From DATFRY01 sp035489015 (GTDB taxonomy: Bacteria > Myxococcota_A > Polyangia > Haliangiales > Haliangiaceae), in assembly GCA_035489015.1 (NCBI GenBank), contig DATHKR010000335.1:31689-95688 (forward strand): a DNA stretch of 64,000 bases, in the 5' to 3' direction. Each line of letters opens with the position of its first letter. The first letter of the stretch is position 1. The position numbers and the translations under genes were made by a program. The notes under the pieces are model-generated. The model was not told the origin of the DNA. It worked only from the letters and a program-made list of their open reading frames with translations, and ran no database searches. Shown here piece after piece: positions 58,021-64,000 of this stretch.

Positions 58021-58596
58021 TCAAGCGAGCGCGCCGACCCGCGCCACCACCACGTGGCCGCTGGATGGCGCCGCGATGACCAGCACCCGCTCACCCACTG
58101 CCACCTCGACCTCCTCCTCGGTCTCCGCCATGAGATCGAGGGTCCGACCCTTGATCTGGAGGCGCACCTTGCCGGTCCGCCCGGCCCCCACCGGCAAGAG
58201 TACCTGCGCGGTCGCGCCGACCAGGTCCCCCTCGCCCACCGAGCTGTCGCCCGAGCCGCGCTGCAGGCCCCGGATGGCGCGGGTCAGCATCAGGCCGCTG
58301 GCGTAGCCGACCGCGCTGGCCACCACCGCGACCGGGACGGCGCCGCCGACCCCCAGCATGGTCAACGCGGTGCCGGTCAGCCCGAAGAAGGCGGCGAAGA
58401 AGGTCCAGAACCGGAACGAGCCGACCGGCAGCCAGCTCAGCACCGCGTCGGCGAAGCCGCCCTCCGACCCGGCGTGGCCGTCCGCGCCGTGGCCGCCCAC
58501 ATCGCCGTGGTGCCAGCCGTGGTCGGCGCCGGCCACGATGGACAGCGCCACCAGGACGCCCCCCACGAGCATCGCAGTCAGATAGATCGCCATCAT
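58021..58596 (-). CDS. NfeD-like membrane protein with OB-fold
   Basis: 191 residues. TM helices at about 3-23 and 65-100 (FFAAFFGLTGTALTMLGVGG, VPVAVVASAVGYASGLMLTR) are separated by a His/Gly/Asp-rich loop (HGWHHGDVGGHGADGHAGSE). A C-terminal OB-fold (about 118-190) has GDLVGATAQVLLPVGAGRTG and EVAVGERVLVIAAPSSGHVV. The gene is the first of an operon with two flotillins, the same association as YuaF-FloT and YqiJ-YqiK. GAGGAGGTGGGCGG precedes the ATG. An alternative ATG is one codon downstream. Confidence 0.88.
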   Translation of the reverse strand: MMAIYLTAMLVGGVLVALSIVAGADHGWHHGDVGGHGADGHAGSEGGFADAVLSWLPVGSFRFWTFFAAFFGLTGTALTMLGVGGAVPVAVVASAVGYASGLMLTRAIRGLQRGSGDSSVGEGDLVGATAQVLLPVGAGRTGKVRLQIKGRTLDLMAETEEEVEVAVGERVLVIAAPSSGHVVVARVGALA

Positions 58597-58727
58597 CCGC
58601 CCACCTCCTCGGCCGGCATTGTCGACCAGGTGTACTGCCAGCTATGTGCCACCCTTCCTGCCCTCCGTCACAGAGGTAATCCGGGGACTTGCCGTCGAGC
58701 AGGGCGGCGGCGGATCGCGCTCTGCGA

Positions 58728-58733
58728 TAGGAT
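58728..58733 (+). promoter_or_regulatory. -10-like TAGGAT
   Basis: GATAGGAT lies 30 bases before the sigma-54 activator ATG (58764). It is part of a divergent region with the NfeD gene. Confidence 0.3.
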
Positions 58734-58763
58734 GCCGGAGCACTTCACCTCAGGTGCGAGAGA

Positions 58764-60110
<1,347 letters not shown>

Positions 60111-60173
60111 TGGCGCAGGCGCTCGCACCCGCGACGCGATCGCGTCGAGCATCGCTGCGCGAGCGGGCGGTGC

Positions 60174-60179
60174 TACAGT
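60174..60179 (+). promoter_or_regulatory. -10-like TACAGT
   Basis: GCTACAGT lies 22 bases before the TTG proposed as start of the kinase gene. Confidence 0.3.
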
Positions 60180-60201
60180 CGCGCGGGGGATCGGGCGCGA
60201 G

Positions 60202-61599
60202 TTGCTGCCTTTCGACATCGTCAGAAGTCTGTCGCAGGGAGGGATGGCGGATCTCTTCCTCGCCCGCGTGCGGACCGTCGTCGGGATGCCGCGCATGGTC
60301 GTCATCAAGCGGCTGCGGCTCAAGTACGCCCACGATCCGGAGTTCGCCGCGATGTTCATCGACGAGGCGCGCATCGCCCTCGCGCTCGAGCACGCCAACA
60401 TCGTCAGGACCTACGAGGTCGGCACCTGGGAGGGCGCGCTCTACCTCGCGCTCGAGCGCCTCGACGGCGCCGACCTCTGCCAGCTGCTCTCCGCGGCGCC
60501 GGCCGCCGGCCAGGAGCTCGGCCTCGAGGCCGCGCTGGGCATCGTGCGCGGCGTCGCCGCGGCCCTCCAGCACGCGCACACCCGCGTCGACACCGACGGA
60601 AAACCGCTCGCGATCGTCCACCGCGACGTGTCGCCTGGCAACGTCTTCATCTGCAAGGACGGCCAGGTGAAGCTGCTCGACTTCGGGGTCGGGCTGTACA
60701 GCGACCGGGTGTCGAGCCGCACGCCCAAGGGCGTGGTCAAGGGCAAGTTCCCGTACATGTCTCCCGAGCAGTGCGTGGGCGGCCCGGTCGACGCGCGCAG
60801 CGATCTGTTCTCGCTCGGCGTGATGCTGTACGAGCTCACCACCGGGCGGCGCCCGTTCCGCGGGCTGCGCGCGGTCGACATCGTGCAGAAGGTGATCGAG
60901 GCGCCGATCGATCCGCCGTCGCGGGTGGTCCCCGGCTATCCGCCGGAGCTCGAGCGCCTGGTCCTGCGCGCGCTCAGCAAGGCGGCCAAGGACCGCCACG
61001 CCAGCGCCGAGGAGCTCGGCATCGACATCGAGGACGTGGCGCGGCGGCTCGGGCTGCTGCTCGCGCCCGGGCCGGTCGCGCGGTTCGCCCGCGCGGTGAT
61101 GGGCGCGCCGGGCGCCGTGGTGCCGCGGCCGACCCGGCTCGACTCGCAGAGCGGCGAGGGCGAGGACACGGTGGCGCTGTTCCCGACCCCGGTGCCCGCC
61201 ATGCCGCCGCACACGGTGCTGGTGGTGGACGACGAGGAAGGGGTCCACCGGATCATCAAGACGGTGCTGGGCGGCTACAAGCGCATCGCGGCGTACAACG
61301 CGTCGCAGGCGCTCGACGCGCTCGCCACCAACCAGATCGACCTGGTGCTGCTCGACCTCAACCTGCCCGATCGCTCCGGCTACGACGTGCTCGACGAGAT
61401 CCGCCACACCCGCGACGACCTGCCGGTGATCGTGTGCACCGCGCTGTCCGACGTGGCCAGCGCCGTCGAGTCGATGCGGCGCGGCGCCAACGACTTCCTC
61501 ATCAAGAGTCAGGAGAGCTACGAGCGCCTGCCGCGCAGCATCCAGCGCGCCCTGACCCGCCGCCGCCTGCAGCGAACCCAGGGCCGCGCCGCCGAGTGA
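60202..61599 (+). CDS. Ser/Thr protein kinase fused to a response-regulator receiver domain
   Basis: 465 residues from a TTG at 60202, the first possible start that keeps the whole kinase domain (no ATG before residue 15). Kinase (about 4-270): Gly loop SLSQGGMADLFLAR, Lys in VVIKRLRLKY, HRDVSPGNVFI (catalytic Asp; SPGN replaces KPEN as in many myxobacterial kinases), LLDFGVGLY and FPYMSPEQCVGG. Receiver (about 335-455): TVLVVDDEEGVHRIIK, phospho-acceptor Asp in IDLVLLDLNLPDRSGYD, and Lys in NDFLIKSQE. The order kinase-REC suggests phosphorelay control of the kinase or output through it. No membrane segment. Confidence 0.92.
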   Translation: MLPFDIVRSLSQGGMADLFLARVRTVVGMPRMVVIKRLRLKYAHDPEFAAMFIDEARIALALEHANIVRTYEVGTWEGALYLALERLDGADLCQLLSAAPAAGQELGLEAALGIVRGVAAALQHAHTRVDTDGKPLAIVHRDVSPGNVFICKDGQVKLLDFGVGLYSDRVSSRTPKGVVKGKFPYMSPEQCVGGPVDARSDLFSLGVMLYELTTGRRPFRGLRAVDIVQKVIEAPIDPPSRVVPGYPPELERLVLRALSKAAKDRHASAEELGIDIEDVARRLGLLLAPGPVARFARAVMGAPGAVVPRPTRLDSQSGEGEDTVALFPTPVPAMPPHTVLVVDDEEGVHRIIKTVLGGYKRIAAYNASQALDALATNQIDLVLLDLNLPDRSGYDVLDEIRHTRDDLPVIVCTALSDVASAVESMRRGANDFLIKSQESYERLPRSIQRALTRRRLQRTQGRAAE

Positions 61600-61608
61600 G
61601 CGGGTCGG

Positions 61609-62424
61609 CTACCGCGCGCGGTAGCGCTCCTTGGCCCGCCGGCCGCGCCGCTCCATCACCGGGACCAGCGCGCGCAGCACCGACGGGAACAGGTAGCCCA
61701 TCGTGGTGAGGTAGCCGCCCATCCGGCTGATCATTCGCTCGCGGCGGCCGTCGACCGCGCTGTCCACCACCATCGCGGCCACCTCGTCGGCGGTGGAGAG
61801 CGGCTGCGACAGCACCACGTCCGGCACGCTGTCCAGCTCGTCCATGAGGAAGCCGGTGTCGACCGGCCCGGGCGAGACCACCGCGACCTTGATGCCGGTG
61901 CCGGCCAGCTCCTCGGCCAGGGCGAAGCTGAACGTGCGCAGCCCGAACTTGGTCGCGCTGTACACCGCCTCGTGAGCCAGCGGCACCCGCCCGGCCAGCG
62001 ACGCGACGTTGACGATCGCCGGGGCCGACGAGCGGCGCAGGTACGGCAGGGCCAGGCGCGACAGCACGATCGGCGCGGTCAGGTTGATGGTCACGACCCG
62101 GGCCAGCTCGTCGGCCGAGTAGTGCTCGACCGGGCCGCGCGCCTGCGCCCCCGCGTTGTTGACCAGGACATCGATCCCGCCAAAGGCCTGCGCCGCCTGA
62201 TCGAGCAGGCCCTGGGCCGCGCGCAGGTCGGACACGTCGGTCGGCACCGCCAGGGCGACGCCGCCGGCCTCCTCGATCTCGCCCACCAGCCGGTCGAGCG
62301 CGGCGCGCCCGCGCGCGGCCAGGACGACCCGGCCGCCCTCGGCGGCGAAGCGGCGCGCCACCGCGGCGCCGATGCCGGCGGAGGCGCCGGTGATGACGAT
62401 GGTCCGATCGACGAATCGCTTCAC
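61609..62424 (-). CDS. Short-chain dehydrogenase/reductase
   Basis: 271 residues from a GTG at 62424. Rossmann SDR motifs: IVITGASAGIGAAVARRFAA (TGxxxGIG), NNAGAQARG, catalytic Ser in NVASLAGRVPLAH, and YSATKFGLR (YxxxK). SPGPVDTGFLMDELDS follows. The C-terminal part (RMISRMGGYLTTMGYLFPSV) is basic/hydrophobic, as in SDRs associated with membranes or lipids. NAD(P)-dependent; substrate unknown. A good promoter stands directly before the GTG. Longer in-frame starts are non-coding. Confidence 0.92.
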   Translation of the reverse strand: MKRFVDRTIVITGASAGIGAAVARRFAAEGGRVVLAARGRAALDRLVGEIEEAGGVALAVPTDVSDLRAAQGLLDQAAQAFGGIDVLVNNAGAQARGPVEHYSADELARVVTINLTAPIVLSRLALPYLRRSSAPAIVNVASLAGRVPLAHEAVYSATKFGLRTFSFALAEELAGTGIKVAVVSPGPVDTGFLMDELDSVPDVVLSQPLSTADEVAAMVVDSAVDGRRERMISRMGGYLTTMGYLFPSVLRALVPVMERRGRRAKERYRAR

Positions 62425-62430
62425 CGCGCT

Positions 62431-62459
62431 AGTAACCGGCGGCCAGGCTGACCTGTAAA
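62431..62459 (-). promoter_or_regulatory. Promoter TTTACA / GTTACT of the SDR gene
   Basis: On the minus strand: -35 TTTACA (62459-62454), 17-base spacer, -10 GTTACT (62436-62431), then six bases to the GTG at 62424. This is the clearest complete promoter among the leaderless set. Confidence 0.55.
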
Positions 62460-62489
62460 GCGAAAAGGCGCGCGATCCGCCGCGTGAAG

Positions 62490-64000
62490 TCAGGGCGACG
62501 GATCGGAGGGAGGCGGGACCGGCTTCTTCTGCTTGATCCAGCGCGCGATCGCCTCGCCCAGCACCGGGAGCGTGACCGCACCGTTCTCGAGCACGCGGTC
62601 GTGGAACTCGCGCACGTCGAACGCCGCTCCGAGCGACTTCTCCGCCTCGTGCCGCAGCCGCCAGATCTCCAGCTGTCCCACCTTGTAGGCCACTGCCTGC
62701 CCGGGCCAGCCGATGTAGCGATCGACCTCGTTGCGGATGTTCTCCTCGGTCAGCGCGGTGTGCGCGCGCATGAACTGCTCGGCCCGCTCGCGGGTCCAGC
62801 CCATCGCGTGGATGCCGGTGTCGACCACCAGGCGCGACGCGCGCCACGCGTCGTAGCTCAGCATGCCCATCCGGTCGAGGTCGCCGGAGTAGAGCTTCAT
62901 CTCGTCGGCCAGGCGCTCGCTGTACAGCCCCCAGCCCTCGACGAACGCGGTCGAGCCGAGGAAGCGGCGGAACGCGGGCAGCGCCGGCTGCTCCTGGCCG
63001 AGCGCGATCTGCAGGTGGTGGCCGGGGATCGACTCGTGGAAGGTGAGCACCTGCATCTCGAAGCGCGGCCGCACCTCCGGCTTGTAGATGTTGATGAAGT
63101 ACTCGCCCGGCTTGCTGCCGTCGAAGTGCGGCTCGCGGTAGTAGGCGACCGTGGTGAACGGCGCCTCGTAGTCAGGGATCGGCGCCACCACGCAGTCGGC
63201 CTTCGGCAGCCGGCCGAAGAAGTCCGGGATGCGGCTCTTGGCGGCGGCCAGTGACGTCCCGGCGGCGCGCACGATCTCGTCCGCGCTGCGGAAGTAGAGC
63301 GAGCGGTCGGTGCGCAGCTTCACCACCAGCGACGGGAGCCGGCCGCCGGACGCGCCGAACAGCTTGCGGCCGAGGTCGACCATCTCGCGGTTGATGCGGG
63401 TGATCTCCGACATGCCGAGCTTGTGCAGCTCGGCCGCGCCGAGCGGGAGACCGGTGTGCTCCGCGATCCGCGCCTTGTAACAGGCCTGGCCCTGGGGCAG
63501 GTGCCCGACCCCGACCTTCTCCGGCCCGCGCGCGCGGGGGAGGATCTCGTCGGCCAGCGTCGCGCGGAAGCGAGTGAAGGCCGGGCGCACCTCCTCCTCG
63601 ACCACCTGGCGCACCGCGCGCTCGAGCTCGGCGCGATCGGCCGCCGACCAGTCCGGGTGCGCGGCGGTGGCCGGTTCATAGAGCGGCCACTTCTCGGTCG
63701 GCGCGGCCAGCTGCCCGTCGACCAGCGCGATGGTGCGGCGGACCGACTCGGCGCTGGCGAACAGGCCCTTCTTCGCGCCGTTGCGGAGGTGGCCGATGGT
63801 GTTGTCGACCGAGCGGGCGATCTTGCGGTAGCGCGCGATCAGGTTGCGCCCGTCGGCCACCGTCTTGACCGTGTGCATCTCGGGCAGGACGTTGAAGTCG
63901 GCGATCGGGTTGGCGCCGACCGACACGTTCCACAGATACGAGTCGCACACCTCGGTGGCCACGCTGGACTCGAGGTCGCCGATGAAGAGCTCGAGCGTGA
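62490..64000 (-). CDS. DUF885-family peptidase-like protein, 5' end outside the window
   Basis: About 503 codons are visible; the frame is still open at the window edge, so the N-terminus is missing. The DUF885 signature is clear: TFHESIPGHHLQIALGQE (HExxH-like with extra His) and FVEGWGLYSERLADEMKLYS with the third ligand Glu, as in gluzincin-type metallopeptidases. The C-terminus is Lys/Pro-rich (WIKQKKPVPPPSDPSP). Such proteins are usually exported lipoproteins or periplasmic enzymes, but the export signal is not in the window. Confidence 0.88.
   Translation of the reverse strand, partial: TLELFIGDLESSVATEVCDSYLWNVSVGANPIADFNVLPEMHTVKTVADGRNLIARYRKIARSVDNTIGHLRNGAKKGLFASAESVRRTIALVDGQLAAPTEKWPLYEPATAAHPDWSAADRAELERAVRQVVEEEVRPAFTRFRATLADEILPRARGPEKVGVGHLPQGQACYKARIAEHTGLPLGAAELHKLGMSEITRINREMVDLGRKLFGASGGRLPSLVVKLRTDRSLYFRSADEIVRAAGTSLAAAKSRIPDFFGRLPKADCVVAPIPDYEAPFTTVAYYREPHFDGSKPGEYFINIYKPEVRPRFEMQVLTFHESIPGHHLQIALGQEQPALPAFRRFLGSTAFVEGWGLYSERLADEMKLYSGDLDRMGMLSYDAWRASRLVVDTGIHAMGWTRERAEQFMRAHTALTEENIRNEVDRYIGWPGQAVAYKVGQLEIWRLRHEAEKSLGAAFDVREFHDRVLENGAVTLPVLGEAIARWIKQKKPVPPPSDPSP

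Overview
The base composition (very GC-rich, roughly 70 percent by eye), the abundance of lipoproteins with acidic or Pro/Ala-rich linkers, Ser/Thr kinases, Fis-type enhancer-binding proteins, and above all a bacterial microcompartment (BMC) locus with the gene order of Haliangium ochraceum, suggest a member of the Myxococcota, most likely Haliangiales/Kofleriaceae. The window is ordinary chromosome with one small accessory patch at about 45.4-47.3 kb.

Layout. 1-2.7 kb: the N-terminus of a membrane protein, an outer-membrane barrel protein and a lipoprotein cyclophilin. 2.7-6.1 kb (minus strand): a five-gene BMC operon with two tandem-domain shell proteins (BMC-T), a hexamer (BMC-H), a vertex pentamer (BMC-P) and an encapsulated CoA-acylating aldehyde dehydrogenase. 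6.1-15.1 kb: a TolC-like protein, a possibly broken beta-propeller lipoprotein, an MBL-fold hydrolase, a barrel protein, a sigma-70 factor, a 630-base repeat-rich gap, a TerC-family transporter, a papain-fold (C39-like) protein and a 51-residue membrane protein. 15.2-22 kb: tamB and a BamA/TamA-family gene, divergent from citrate synthase (22.1 kb). 23-30 kb: small lipoproteins, a DUF4142 protein, an AsmA-like protein, a zinc-ribbon protein, a three-gene C39-like/DsbD-N/redoxin operon and RNase D. 30-35.6 kb: aconitase, a CotH-family lipoprotein and a PEGA protein. 35.7-45.2 kb: a Cys-rich lipoprotein, another lipoprotein, and an alpha-2-macroglobulin plus PBP1C pair. 45.4-47.3 kb: a REP-associated tyrosine transposase (RAYT) gene, a decayed duplicate of its 5' end, and two arrays of a 20-base repeat. 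47.4-54.1 kb: an ankyrin protein, a Spy-like metal/stress sensor protein with an OmpR-type two-component system, an unknown lipoprotein and a cytochrome c/copper monooxygenase lipoprotein. 54.3-64 kb: an HExxH/YkgJ fusion, an NfeD plus two-flotillin operon, a sigma-54 activator, a Ser/Thr kinase fused to a receiver domain, an SDR enzyme and a DUF885 peptidase-like protein cut by the window edge.

Functional groups. The BMC operon should form a shell around an aldehyde-oxidising core whose signature enzyme lies elsewhere. TamA/TamB and the several barrels serve outer-membrane assembly. Alpha-2-macroglobulin with PBP1C is a periplasmic anti-protease and wall-repair pair. Citrate synthase and aconitase are both present but lie 8 kb apart. 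A recurring feature is a -10-like hexamer ending 6-7 bases before the start codon, with no Shine-Dalgarno, at gltA, acnA and at least four other genes. This points to leaderless transcripts.
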